A stretch of 15,720 nucleotides of DNA from Chloroflexota bacterium (GTDB lineage Bacteria; Chloroflexota; Anaerolineae; B4-G1; SLSP01), in contig JAKJAB010000043.1 of NCBI GenBank assembly GCA_022707725.1, forward strand, positions 1 through 15,720. The letters run 5' to 3'. The position numbers and the translations under genes were made by a program. The stretch's first letter is position 1. Every line of letters begins with the position of its first letter. Below the pieces are notes generated by a model, which saw only the letters and a program-made list of their open reading frames with translations, searched no databases and was not told where the DNA came from. Shown here piece by piece: positions 1-7,931 of the stretch.

Positions 1-1
1 C

Positions 2-388
2 TTCCCCGCCGGCGGTGATGTGACGCAGAGCTACCTGGCGTGGATCGGGCGCGGCCTCGCCCCGGTGGGCACGCTGATGGGTCTGCCCTGGACGCTTATG
101 GTGGCGCTGCTCACCAGTTTCGTGGCGAAAGAGAACACCATCGCCACGCTCGGTGTGCTCTACGGCAACTTCGAAATCGTGCTGCCCGCGCTGATCACGC
201 CGCCGGCCGCGCTGGGCTTCCTCGTCGTGCAGATGCTCTTCATCCCCTGTGTGGCGACGGTGGCGGCGGTCAAACAGGAGACGCGCTCCTGGGCGTGGAC
301 GTTGCTCAGCTTGGGGCTGATGCTCGTGATCTCGCTCGGGGCGGGCATCCTCGTCTACCAGGTGGGCACACTTTTGGCGGGAGGCTGA
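2..388 (+). CDS. feoB: FeoB ferrous iron transporter, C-terminal fragment
   Basis: This is the 3' end of a gene that starts before the window; the frame is open from base 2 to the TGA at 386-388 (about 128 residues). The product matches the C-terminal membrane core of FeoB, the GTP-dependent inner-membrane Fe(II) importer. Seen: the stretch SFVAKENTIATLGVLYG and the later MLFIPCVATVAAVKQET-type segment, both typical of the FeoB C-terminal permease region, with about three hydrophobic segments and a final helix ending VYQVGTLLAGG. The GTPase domain and the earlier helices are outside the window. The next gene starts one base after the stop and looks FeoC-like, which supports a feo operon. Internal ATG or GTG starts (for example near base 20) are not real starts, because homology continues upstream. 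Confidence 0.88.
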   Translation, partial: FPAGGDVTQSYLAWIGRGLAPVGTLMGLPWTLMVALLTSFVAKENTIATLGVLYGNFEIVLPALITPPAALGFLVVQMLFIPCVATVAAVKQETRSWAWTLLSLGLMLVISLGAGILVYQVGTLLAGG

Positions 389-389
389 G

Positions 390-647
390 ATGCTCAAGAC
401 GTTGCTGGCCTTGATCCGCGACGATGCCTACCGTACCCCGCACGAGCTGGCGGAAGCGCTGTCCGTCTCCGCGCCGCTCGTCGAGCAGATGCTCGCGCAA
501 TTGGTCGAGGGCGGCTACCTCGCCGTGCCGGAAACGTGCGCTGACGGGTGCAGCGGCTGTTCGCTGGCGCAGGCGTGTGGCGCACGTCCTGGTGGCGGAT
601 TGCGTTTTTGGACGTTGACGGCTAAAGGGGTTAGCGCCTGTGTGTAG
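390..647 (+). CDS. feoC: FeoC-like winged-helix protein with Cys cluster
   Basis: An 85-residue protein whose ATG lies one base after the feoB stop, so translation is probably coupled. Residues 1-45 fit a small winged helix (HELAEALSVSAPLVEQMLAQLVEGGYL). This is followed by Cys50, Cys54, Cys57 and Cys63 in a CxxxCxxCxxxxxC arrangement typical of FeoC-type proteins, which bind an Fe-S cluster or metal and act on FeoB stability or feo transcription. Known of the family: some FeoC proteins bind an oxygen-sensitive [4Fe-4S] cluster. Inferred: an iron- or oxygen-sensing partner of the FeoB encoded just upstream. The C-terminal 20 residues (a FWTLTAKG beta-hairpin-like end) fit the wing. The assignment rests on motif and context; a general iron-sulfur winged-helix regulator is the alternative. 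Confidence 0.8.
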   Translation: MLKTLLALIRDDAYRTPHELAEALSVSAPLVEQMLAQLVEGGYLAVPETCADGCSGCSLAQACGARPGGGLRFWTLTAKGVSACV

Positions 648-664
648 GTTGCCGTGGGGCATAA

Positions 665-701
665 CAAAAAGAGGGCGCGAATTTCGCGCCCTCTTGATTT
701 T
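665..701. terminator. Bidirectional intrinsic terminator between feoC and groEL
   Basis: A perfect GC-rich hairpin (arms 670-681 and 683-694, AGAGGGCGCGAA pairing with its complement) is flanked by AACAAAAA on the left and TTGATTTT on the right. It has a T-rich tract in both transcription directions. It sits between the convergent ends of feoC (647) and groEL (720) and should serve both; the tract on the groEL side (TTTTTGTT) is the better one. Confidence 0.85.
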
Positions 702-719
702 GTGAACTTGTGTAGCGAT

Positions 720-2366
<1,647 letters not shown>

Positions 2367-2420
2367 GTTTAGCTCCTTATCCTAAAGAGGTTTTTTATTT
2401 ACTGAGAAGGTTGTGAGGAA

Positions 2421-2726
2421 CTATTCCTCAACGACACCCAGGATGTCGTCCACGCGCAGGATCAGCATTTCCTTGCCGTCGCGGGTCTTGAACGTCGTAC
2501 CGGCGTACTTCGCGTAGATCACCAGGTCGCCCACCTGCGGGCCGACGACTTTGCCGTCCTCGTTTTCCACTTCCACTTCGGGACCAACCGCCAGGACTTT
2601 GCCCTGCTGGGGCTTTTCTTTGGCCGTGTCGGGGAGCACCAACTGCCCACCGGCGAAGGTCATCTCATTTTCCTCGACGGGTTCCACAACTACACGGTCG
2701 TTCAAGGGTCGAATCTTTACACTCAT
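2421..2726 (-). CDS. groES: Co-chaperonin GroES (Hsp10)
   Basis: A 101-residue co-chaperonin that caps GroEL as a heptameric ring. Seen: the VKIRPLNDRVVVEP start, KEKPQQGKVLAVGPE, VGDLVIYAKYAGTTFK, and the ILRVDDILGVVEE end. A strong GGAGG lies six bases before the ATG. The mobile loop reads FAGGQLVLPDTA, where most GroES have GGIVLPD-type loops, so the hydrophobic GroEL-binding tripeptide appears as LVL with one extra residue (Gln) before it. That is a small oddity and does not suggest loss of function. It is the first gene of groES-groEL, with its promoter and two CIRCE operators directly upstream. Confidence 0.98.
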   Translation of the reverse strand: MSVKIRPLNDRVVVEPVEENEMTFAGGQLVLPDTAKEKPQQGKVLAVGPEVEVENEDGKVVGPQVGDLVIYAKYAGTTFKTRDGKEMLILRVDDILGVVEE

Positions 2727-2770
2727 GACTTACCTCCACTTGATGAATTTAGGTTTTTCGTGTTTGATTT

Positions 2771-2797
2771 TTAGCACTCCAAGACTTCGAGTGCTAA
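2771..2797 (-). promoter_or_regulatory. CIRCE operator, proximal (HrcA site)
   Basis: A perfect CIRCE inverted repeat: TTAGCACTC (2771-2779), a nine-base spacer, then GAGTGCTAA (2789-2797). This is the known binding site of the HrcA heat-shock repressor. It falls in the predicted 5' leader of the groESL transcript, roughly +4 to +30. Confidence 0.97.
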
Positions 2798-2807
2798 CTC
2801 AGTTACA

Positions 2808-2836
2808 ATAATAACACGGTTCATGAGGTTTGTCAA
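2808..2836 (-). promoter_or_regulatory. groESL sigma-70-type promoter
   Basis: On the minus strand there is a perfect -35 TTGACA (plus-strand 2831-2836), a 17-base spacer and a -10 TATTAT (2808-2813, five of six matches). The predicted start is near 2800, giving a leader of about 75 bases before groES. The first three bases of the -35 box lie inside the distal CIRCE, and the predicted start lies just upstream of the proximal CIRCE. Confidence 0.85.
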
Positions 2837-2860
2837 GCACTCTCGAGGAGAGAGTGCTAA
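2834..2860 (-). promoter_or_regulatory. CIRCE operator, distal (HrcA site)
   Basis: A second CIRCE with a perfect half GAGTGCTAA (2852-2860), a nine-base spacer and a 7/9 half CAAGCACTC (2834-2842). The weaker half overlaps the -35 box of the groESL promoter. Its centre is 63 bp from the centre of the proximal CIRCE, about six helical turns. Confidence 0.92.
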
Positions 2861-2907
2861 AATCTAATGAAATATTAATACTTGGCTCTGTAGCACTCCT
2901 CACCAAC

Positions 2908-3699
2908 TCAGCGGTCCAACCGATGCACGCGCCATATCACCAGGGCATAAAAGATGAGCGATTCAATGGCCAGAATACCCACGTTCGACCAGATGTCCAT
3001 CGCCGGAACGACCCCGACCATAGAAAACCCGACGAGTTTGCCTATCGCCACCGAGGGCATCCACGGCAGAATGGCCTGCGCGGCCTCCGGCAGCTTCGCG
3101 CTGGCGAGTTCTTCCAGGAGCATCGGGACCAACAAAAGCATGAGCAACAGCACGACCCACAGGTTGATCGTTGCGGGGTTCTCGGACACGATGCCCAGCA
3201 GCAGTCCGGCCGCCACGGCAAATGCCGCGCCCAGCAGGAACGCCAGCGCTGCGATCTCCCAGTGTACGATCCAGCGGGTGTTGAAGAGGAAAACAACCAC
3301 CGCGGCGCACAGACAGTAGAACAGCCCGGCCAGTGCTTTGCCGGACACCACATGGCTAAAGCGCGCCGGCGACACCAGCAGCGCATCGAAGGTATGGGTT
3401 TCCTTTTCCTCGATCATCAGGTGCGGTGCCAGGGCCAGGCCGATGACCAGCAGCAAGATAGTCAGGTTCATTGCCAGTAGAGATGGCTGCAAGCCCAGTT
3501 CTGATGACGGATAGACGACGTGTCCTTCGACGGTGGTCGGGACGCGGGGCGGCCCGAACAATAGTGGCAGCGCCAGCCCTGTCAACATCATCACGCCGAC
3601 GCCCAACATGATGGAGAGGGTGGTTTTGTTCTTGAGGGCGTCGCCGATGTCTTTCGCCGCGACGGCCCAGATAATGCGTATGTTTTCTCTGAGATCCAT
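2908..3699 (-). CDS. ABC-2 exporter permease, short paralog
   Basis: A 263-residue integral membrane protein with six or so hydrophobic segments, of the ABC-2 permease type. Seen: an N-terminal cytoplasmic stretch (RIIWAVAAKDIGDALKNKT), a first membrane helix at about 28-48, then the motif EEKETHTFDALLVSPARFSHVVSGKALAG (about 97-125, written here only as the cytoplasmic coupling region), matching the EEKE-x-T-x-ALLVSP pattern of exporter permeases. It is clearly paralogous to the permease encoded upstream but has only about 25 residues (49-72) where that protein has a loop of about 115. AGGAG lies six bases before the ATG. It is the last gene of the transporter set, and I see no clear terminator before the groESL promoter. 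Substrate unknown. Confidence 0.85.
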   Translation of the reverse strand: MDLRENIRIIWAVAAKDIGDALKNKTTLSIMLGVGVMMLTGLALPLLFGPPRVPTTVEGHVVYPSSELGLQPSLLAMNLTILLLVIGLALAPHLMIEEKETHTFDALLVSPARFSHVVSGKALAGLFYCLCAAVVVFLFNTRWIVHWEIAALAFLLGAAFAVAAGLLLGIVSENPATINLWVVLLLMLLLVPMLLEELASAKLPEAAQAILPWMPSVAIGKLVGFSMVGVVPAMDIWSNVGILAIESLIFYALVIWRVHRLDR

Positions 3700-3719
3700 C
3701 TTTTACTCCTTACTTCCAG

Positions 3720-4787
3720 CTACCGATCCGCTTGCCGCACGCGCCAGGCAACTGACACCAGGAGCACTGCTGTCCAGGCCAGGATCAGCGCCAGCGGCAG
3801 TCTATAGAGCGCGAACGTCGGTTGATGCGAAAATGAGATCCGCAGCGCTTCGAGCAGGGCCACTGAGGGTGTCCACCGCAAGATGGCGTATAGCCAGGTT
3901 GGCAGCAGATTCCTCACCATTACCAGCATCATCGGCAGAAACAGCAGGATGACGACGCCCCAGCCCAAGACCGTCAACTGCTGCCGCGATTCGGTCAGCG
4001 ATCCCAGGAGCAAACCCAGCGCGACGGCGAACAATGCGCCGCAGAGCATAACGCCGAGCGTCAGCCACCCGTGTGTGATCAGCCGGTTGTAGAGGGCCAG
4101 CGCCACCGCGATGGTGACTGCCGCGTAGAACAACCCGGCCAGGGCTTTGGCGAGGGTCACGTGGACGGGACCAGCAGGTGAGACCAGCAGCGCGTCTATC
4201 GTTTTGCCCTGCTTCTCATCCAACATCAGGTTCGGCACCAACGAGACACCGATCATCAGAATGGTAAAGCTCATGCCCAGACCGGCCAGCAGACCAAAAC
4301 CGCTCGAATCCGGCTGCATATAGATCGTATTTCCTTCCAACTGGATCGATATAGACCGTCCTGCCAACCGGGAGATCTCTGCCTCGACGCGCTGCTTTAA
4401 CGCGACGGCATCTTTCTCATTCACCCAATACAGTACATATCCCTGTAGCACGGTTCCGTTGCCGGCGTCGAAGTCCGCCGGAATCACCAAACCCAACTCC
4501 GGCGCCTGCCCGTTGGCCAATTTCTCCTTCATGTGCGCTTCGGACTGGTATCCAGTCCATGCCTTGAAAGCACGGCTGTTTTCCATCAGCGCCACGAGGA
4601 TCGAGTTTCCGGCATCATAAACGAGGATGTTTGGCGCTTCGCCTATGCTTTCCAGGAGCGGCAGTACCCGGTACATGCCAATCAGAAAGAACATAGATAG
4701 CAGCGCGGTCAGGATCGTGCGGTTCTTGATCGCGTCGGTGATGTCCTTGAGCGTAATGGCCCAGATAATGCGCAAGTGTGTGCTCAT
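3720..4787 (-). CDS. ABC-2 exporter permease with large external loop
   Basis: A 355-residue ABC-2 family permease. Seen: a first membrane helix at about 26-46, a large polar, presumably extracytoplasmic domain at about 47-163, then the coupling motif LDEKQGKTIDALLVSPAG (about 189-206) and four or five further helices. The layout with an external domain between helices 1 and 2 resembles the NatB/YhaP type of permease, known for Na+ or drug export, but substrate cannot be read from sequence. It starts 31 bases downstream of the ATPase gene and ends 20 bases before the second permease, so the three genes form one operon. A heterodimeric permease pair with a shared ATPase is the likely assembly. 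Confidence 0.87.
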   Translation of the reverse strand: MSTHLRIIWAITLKDITDAIKNRTILTALLSMFFLIGMYRVLPLLESIGEAPNILVYDAGNSILVALMENSRAFKAWTGYQSEAHMKEKLANGQAPELGLVIPADFDAGNGTVLQGYVLYWVNEKDAVALKQRVEAEISRLAGRSISIQLEGNTIYMQPDSSGFGLLAGLGMSFTILMIGVSLVPNLMLDEKQGKTIDALLVSPAGPVHVTLAKALAGLFYAAVTIAVALALYNRLITHGWLTLGVMLCGALFAVALGLLLGSLTESRQQLTVLGWGVVILLFLPMMLVMVRNLLPTWLYAILRWTPSVALLEALRISFSHQPTFALYRLPLALILAWTAVLLVSVAWRVRQADR

Positions 4788-4818
4788 CGGTTGAATTCCT
4801 TTCGTTATGGCCTATGTT

Positions 4819-5574
4819 TCACTCTTCGAATGTCTGCCGCAAGCTGCTGCCGGTCAGAGCAACGAACACATCCTCTAAGCTGCTGAAAGCAACCGTCGTC
4901 TGTTCGCCGCCGCGCGCTGCTTTGAGCCGCGCGGGTGTGTCCAACGCGACGATTTTGCCCTTGTGGAGGATCGCTACCCGGTCGGAGAGCCGGTCGGCCT
5001 CTTCCATATAGTGCGTGGTGAGAAAGACGGTCACGCCTTGCCTGGCGAGATCGGTGACGAAGGCGCGGATGTCGCGGGCGACGTTCGGGTCCAGGCCACG
5101 CGTCGGCTCGTCGAGAAAGAGCACCTTCGGCTCGTGCAGCAGCGCGCGGGCGATCAGCAACCGTTGCTTCAGGCCGTTCGAGTAGTTCTTGCTCCGATCG
5201 TTGGCGCGCTCATCCAGCCCCACCTGCTTCAGCACTGCGTCTATACGCGCTTTCGGTACACCGTACAACCGTGCGGCAAAGAGCAAGTTATCGCGGGCCG
5301 ACAGACGCTCGTAGATGTTCTGGTACTCGAACACGACGCCGATCTGCGGCTTGAGCGCGTCGCGTTGTGTGACCACGTCGCAGCCCATGACCCGCGCCGT
5401 GCCCGCCGTAGGGCGCAGTTGTCCGGTGAGCATGCGAATCGTCGTCGTCTTGCCCGCGCCGTTAGGTCCCAGAAAGCCGAACACCTCGCCGGGTTGCACC
5501 TCGAAACTGATGCCGTCCACAGCCCGCAAGCCGTTGAAGTCGCGGGTCAGGTTTTGCACTTCAATTGCGTTCAC
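4819..5574 (-). CDS. ABC transporter ATP-binding protein (intact)
   Basis: A 251-residue cytoplasmic ATPase subunit of an ABC exporter. Seen: Walker A GPNGAGKT (36-43), signature YSNGLKQ (131-137, a divergent form of LSGGQ), Walker B VLFLDEPT with Asp155 and Glu156, D-loop GLDP and H-loop His188 (TTHYMEEA). All catalytic residues are present. The Q-loop is unusual: IGVVFEYQNIYERLS has Glu83 where Gln normally stands. The start is GTG (bases 5572-5574), preceded by AAAGGGG at about nine bases; no better ATG is present. It has its own promoter-like sequence just upstream and is followed by two permease genes. Its sequence is visibly related to the ABC domain of the LytTR fusion encoded next to it. 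Confidence 0.92.
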   Translation of the reverse strand: MNAIEVQNLTRDFNGLRAVDGISFEVQPGEVFGFLGPNGAGKTTTIRMLTGQLRPTAGTARVMGCDVVTQRDALKPQIGVVFEYQNIYERLSARDNLLFAARLYGVPKARIDAVLKQVGLDERANDRSKNYSNGLKQRLLIARALLHEPKVLFLDEPTRGLDPNVARDIRAFVTDLARQGVTVFLTTHYMEEADRLSDRVAILHKGKIVALDTPARLKAARGGEQTTVAFSSLEDVFVALTGSSLRQTFEE

Positions 5575-5614
5575 TGCCTCTATTCCCCTTTCTGCTTAGG
5601 TTGCTTTTGACTTC

Positions 5615-5643
5615 AGTATACGACATCACAGGGCGGGTTGCAA
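5615..5643 (-). promoter_or_regulatory. Candidate promoter of the ABC exporter operon
   Basis: On the minus strand: TTGCAA (5638-5643), a 17-base spacer and TATACT (5615-5620). It lies directly after the terminator of the LytTR fusion gene and about 40 bases before the GTG of the ATPase. This suggests that the exporter is transcribed separately from its regulator. It is a consensus-based call only. Confidence 0.5.
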
Positions 5644-5665
5644 CAAAAAAGCGCCGAACGGCGCT
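5644..5665 (-). terminator. Intrinsic terminator of the ABC-LytTR regulator gene
   Basis: On the minus strand, the hairpin AGCGCCG/CGGCGCT (5650-5656 with 5659-5665) is followed by TTTTTTG. It is placed 38 bases after the stop codon of the LytTR gene, and the T tract runs up to the candidate exporter promoter. Confidence 0.8.
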
Positions 5666-5703
5666 ATGGTAGGATGAATGGCGTCAGTCGGTGGTTGAAT
5701 GGC

Positions 5704-6777
5704 TCAATAGCCGAGCAGTTCGCGCAGTTCGCTGGCAGCCGTCTTGCTGAGTGGGATTTCAGTCTGGCCGGCGTCATCGAGGATCAGGGTAAAGCTGTTA
5801 CGAGTGTAAGGGATGATTTCTTTGACGTGCTGCAAGTTGACCAGGTAACCGCGATGCGCGCGAAAAAAGCCGCTGCGCGCCAGCCGTTCCTCGAGTTCGG
5901 CCAATGTGAATTGAGTGGGTAGGCTGCCGGTGTGTGTGTGCAGCACGGCCCGCCCTTCTTGGGCCATAGCGTATAAAATATCGCCGGGGTTGACCAGCGC
6001 CACCTTGTCTTCCAGCTTGACCGGGATTTTGAAGGGTAGCGTGTTGTGCTGCGCGTCATGTGGATTGATGACTTGGCTGATGCGTCCCTTGTCCAGGGGA
6101 TAGATCGCGTCACAGAGGGGAAGCAGGTGAGCGTCATCATCGGCGAGGATGAGGACCGCGCCGGTTGGTCTGCCAACCGCTTCGGTTGGTCTGCCAACCG
6201 CTTCGGTTGGTCTGCCAACCGCTTCGGTTGGTCTGCCAACCGCTTCCTCTGTCGCCAACTGTCGGATGAGCCGCCCAAGCAATGTGATCGAGGCTTCATC
6301 GCAACGCGCAAAGGGATCGACCAAGATCAATATGTGCGGTCGGTGTAGAATTGCCCGTCCGAAGGCCAATCGCCGCGCCAGGCCGGAGCCGAGTTTTTCG
6401 ACGCGGGTGTTGGCGCGGTCGGCCAGCCCGACTTGTGTCAAGACTTCATCGGCGCGCCCTTTGGGCAAGCCATGCAACCGGCATTGGAAAACCAGGTTAG
6501 CTTGGGCAGACTGGCTTTTGTACAGGCCGTCTTCGGCAAAGAGGACGCCGACTTGCTGGCTGAACGCCGCCTTGTCTGCCGCCGGATCAACGTCACCCAG
6601 ACGCACTGTACCGGCCGTGGGGTGCGTTTTGCCCAGCAGCAGATCGAGCAGCGCTGTCTGTCCACTGCCCGCCGGGCCGACCACCGCCGCAATCTCACCG
6701 GGATGCACGGTCAGCGCGGCGATATCGATGACGGGCGTTTGGTCGATGACTTTTTGTAGGTTTCGCAGTTCGATCAT
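5704..6777 (-). CDS. Pseudo-ABC-ATPase fused to LytTR DNA-binding domain
   Basis: A 357-residue fusion. Residues 1-235 follow the ABC-ATPase fold and align with the neighbouring true ATPase, but the catalytic motifs are broken. Walker A is GPAGSGQT (34-41, Lys replaced by Gln40), the signature is LGSGLAR (129-135), and Walker B is LILVDPF (Val153-Asp154 where Asp-Glu is expected). The D-loop is RCDE, and the H-loop has Asp213 in place of His. Residues 252-357 are a LytTR domain (FFRAHRGYLVNLQHVKEI), the DNA-binding module of AgrA/LytR-type regulators. Residues 178-205 are four copies of EAVGRPT from a 21-bp tandem repeat. The gene has a normal ATG with AAGGG upstream and its own terminator. 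Inferred role: a regulator of the adjacent ABC exporter, perhaps by binding its permeases or nucleotide without hydrolysis. No receiver domain or kinase is seen. Confidence 0.85.
   Translation of the reverse strand: MIELRNLQKVIDQTPVIDIAALTVHPGEIAAVVGPAGSGQTALLDLLLGKTHPTAGTVRLGDVDPAADKAAFSQQVGVLFAEDGLYKSQSAQANLVFQCRLHGLPKGRADEVLTQVGLADRANTRVEKLGSGLARRLAFGRAILHRPHILILVDPFARCDEASITLLGRLIRQLATEEAVGRPTEAVGRPTEAVGRPTEAVGRPTGAVLILADDDAHLLPLCDAIYPLDKGRISQVINPHDAQHNTLPFKIPVKLEDKVALVNPGDILYAMAQEGRAVLHTHTGSLPTQFTLAELEERLARSGFFRAHRGYLVNLQHVKEIIPYTRNSFTLILDDAGQTEIPLSKTAASELRELLGY
6162..6245 (-). repeat. Four 21-bp palindromic tandem repeats inside the regulator gene
   Basis: Four exact copies of a 21-bp unit (plus strand CGGTTGGTCTGCCAACCG then CTT) at 6162, 6183, 6204 and 6225. 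Each 18-bp core is an inverted repeat (CGGTTGG, four-base loop, CCAACCG). The unit is a multiple of three and has no stop in any frame, so it adds EAVGRPT repeats to the protein without breaking it. Confidence 0.97.
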
Positions 6778-6799
6778 AGCAATACCCTTTTGGCGACAA

Positions 6800-6819
6800 G
6801 AATCGGTATAACGAATCGG
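6800..6819. promoter_or_regulatory. Direct repeat upstream of the LytTR gene, possible operator
   Basis: Two copies of GAATCGG (6800-6806 and 6813-6819) with a 13-bp period lie 23-42 bases before the start codon of the LytTR gene. LytTR proteins bind direct repeats, although usually with a longer period (about 21-22 bp). An autoregulatory site is therefore possible but weakly supported. Confidence 0.25.
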
Positions 6820-6838
6820 ATTTATTCCCTTACACCGT

Positions 6839-6867
6839 ATTCTACTGCCAAAAGGGGGCTATGCAAA
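6839..6867 (-). promoter_or_regulatory. Candidate promoter of the ABC-LytTR gene
   Basis: On the minus strand: TTTGCA (6862-6867), 17 bases, TAGAAT (6839-6844). The predicted start near 6832 leaves a leader of about 55 bases that contains the GAATCGG direct repeat. No good hairpin terminator separates this gene from the metallophosphoesterase gene upstream, so co-transcription is an alternative. Confidence 0.35.
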
Positions 6868-6876
6868 AGAAGGCTT

Positions 6877-7788
6877 TTACCAGAAGTACTTCAACCGGCG
6901 CGGCTGGCTTAATATTTCCCGCTGGAAGGGCCTATCGCTGTGCGGCGTGGCGCGCCAGCGCACCAGGTTGATTTCCCCGCGCTGGATTTCCAATCCGGTG
7001 AGGATGCCCGGCGCGAGGCAATAACCGGTGTTGAAGTACGGTGTTTCGCCATACCCCGCGCTGACCGGGCGGTGGGTGTGCCCGCAGATCAACACCCGGC
7101 GACGGTCTGCTGCCCAACTCGTGAGGGATTGTTCGTAGGCGCGGGGCGTGTATTCTTCACCGTCACGGCATGTGATTGGCGCCAGGTGCATAAGTTGCAG
7201 CCGCCGCCAGACATTGCGCACGGCCATACGGCTCACCTGATAGAACATGTCACTTTTGGTGTCGGCCTGGTGGCCGTGAGTGACGAAGATCTGTTGTCCG
7301 CTCTGCTGGTGTTGCAAGATCAACCCCTCGTGCGCGATCAGGCCGCCTTTGTTCACAAGATGGCGGCGGTTGCCGAGAATGTCGTGGTTGCCGAAGAGCA
7401 GGTGCAGCCGCTGTTGCTCGGCGAAACGGTGGAACAGCGTGAAAACCTGCGCGTGGGCTGTTTTCACTGTTTCGAAACGCCGATTCTTCCACAACTCATC
7501 ACCGTCTCCGACCTCGATGTAGGTAAAACCCTGGTCGTAGTAGTGCTGCAGGGCATGCAAAAAGAGCGGTTCGTTGACGCGGAACGCATCCGCGCGGCTG
7601 TTGTCGCCGCGATGGCAGTCGCTGAAGAAGATCAGGCGCATTGAATCGTCGAACGGGATGATGGGCGCGTTCTGAAACACCATATCGAGCCGGCGATGCG
7701 CCAATCTCTGGTAGAAGTCGTGTACTCGCCGTTGTGGATGCGCCAACGGTGCATCCCAAAGATTCAGGTGTTGATCCAATGTAACCAT
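6877..7788 (-). CDS. Calcineurin-like metallophosphoesterase, substrate unknown
   Basis: A 303-residue protein from the chosen ATG. Seen, in family order: SDCH (Asp57, His59), GDGDE (94-98), GNHD (133-136), THGH (170-173) and GHTH (236-239). These are the metal-binding motifs of the calcineurin-like fold with a dinuclear metal centre. The GDGDE block replaces the more usual GDxxD of nucleases and LpxH-like enzymes. No signal peptide or membrane segment is evident, so it is probably cytoplasmic. A GTG 12 bases upstream (7800) keeps the frame open, but GGGG at six bases from the ATG at 7786-7788 favours the ATG. It diverges from the ilv operon and lies upstream of the regulator gene on the same strand. 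LpxH-like, nucleotidase and protein phosphatase activity are all possible. Confidence 0.85.
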   Translation of the reverse strand: MVTLDQHLNLWDAPLAHPQRRVHDFYQRLAHRRLDMVFQNAPIIPFDDSMRLIFFSDCHRGDNSRADAFRVNEPLFLHALQHYYDQGFTYIEVGDGDELWKNRRFETVKTAHAQVFTLFHRFAEQQRLHLLFGNHDILGNRRHLVNKGGLIAHEGLILQHQQSGQQIFVTHGHQADTKSDMFYQVSRMAVRNVWRRLQLMHLAPITCRDGEEYTPRAYEQSLTSWAADRRRVLICGHTHRPVSAGYGETPYFNTGYCLAPGILTGLEIQRGEINLVRWRATPHSDRPFQREILSQPRRLKYFW

Positions 7789-7855
7789 ACTATGCCCCAC
7801 AATATTGGTGTCAGACGATTTGCTTACTAACCGTATTTATACTTTATATACCGAA

Positions 7856-7864
7856 ATTATACCA
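7856..7864 (-). promoter_or_regulatory. Extended -10 promoter of the metallophosphoesterase gene
   Basis: On the minus strand TGG precedes a perfect TATAAT (-10 at 7856-7861), an extended -10 element. No convincing -35 is present. It lies about 70 bases before the ATG in an AT-rich stretch. Confidence 0.5.
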
Positions 7865-7908
7865 TACATGTCCAAATCTTGCTATAGGTAAAAGGTAATA
7901 TTTCTATC

Positions 7909-7931
7909 GTGTCCACATACATGTGTGACAC
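7909..7931. promoter_or_regulatory. Quasi-palindrome in the divergent intergenic region
   Basis: GTGTC-CACAT (7909-7918) and ATGTG-T-GACAC (7921-7931) form a ten-base-pair inverted repeat with one unpaired base. A second small palindrome, TGACA-CT-TGTCA (7926-7937), overlaps it. Both lie 20-45 bases upstream of the ilv -35 box, a normal position for an operator. No regulator is recognised. Confidence 0.3.

Noticed and set aside
6162..6245. CRISPR or transposon end in the 21-bp repeat
   Set aside because: The repeats are too short and contiguous, with no spacers, no transposase and no target duplication visible; the array is coding and in frame.
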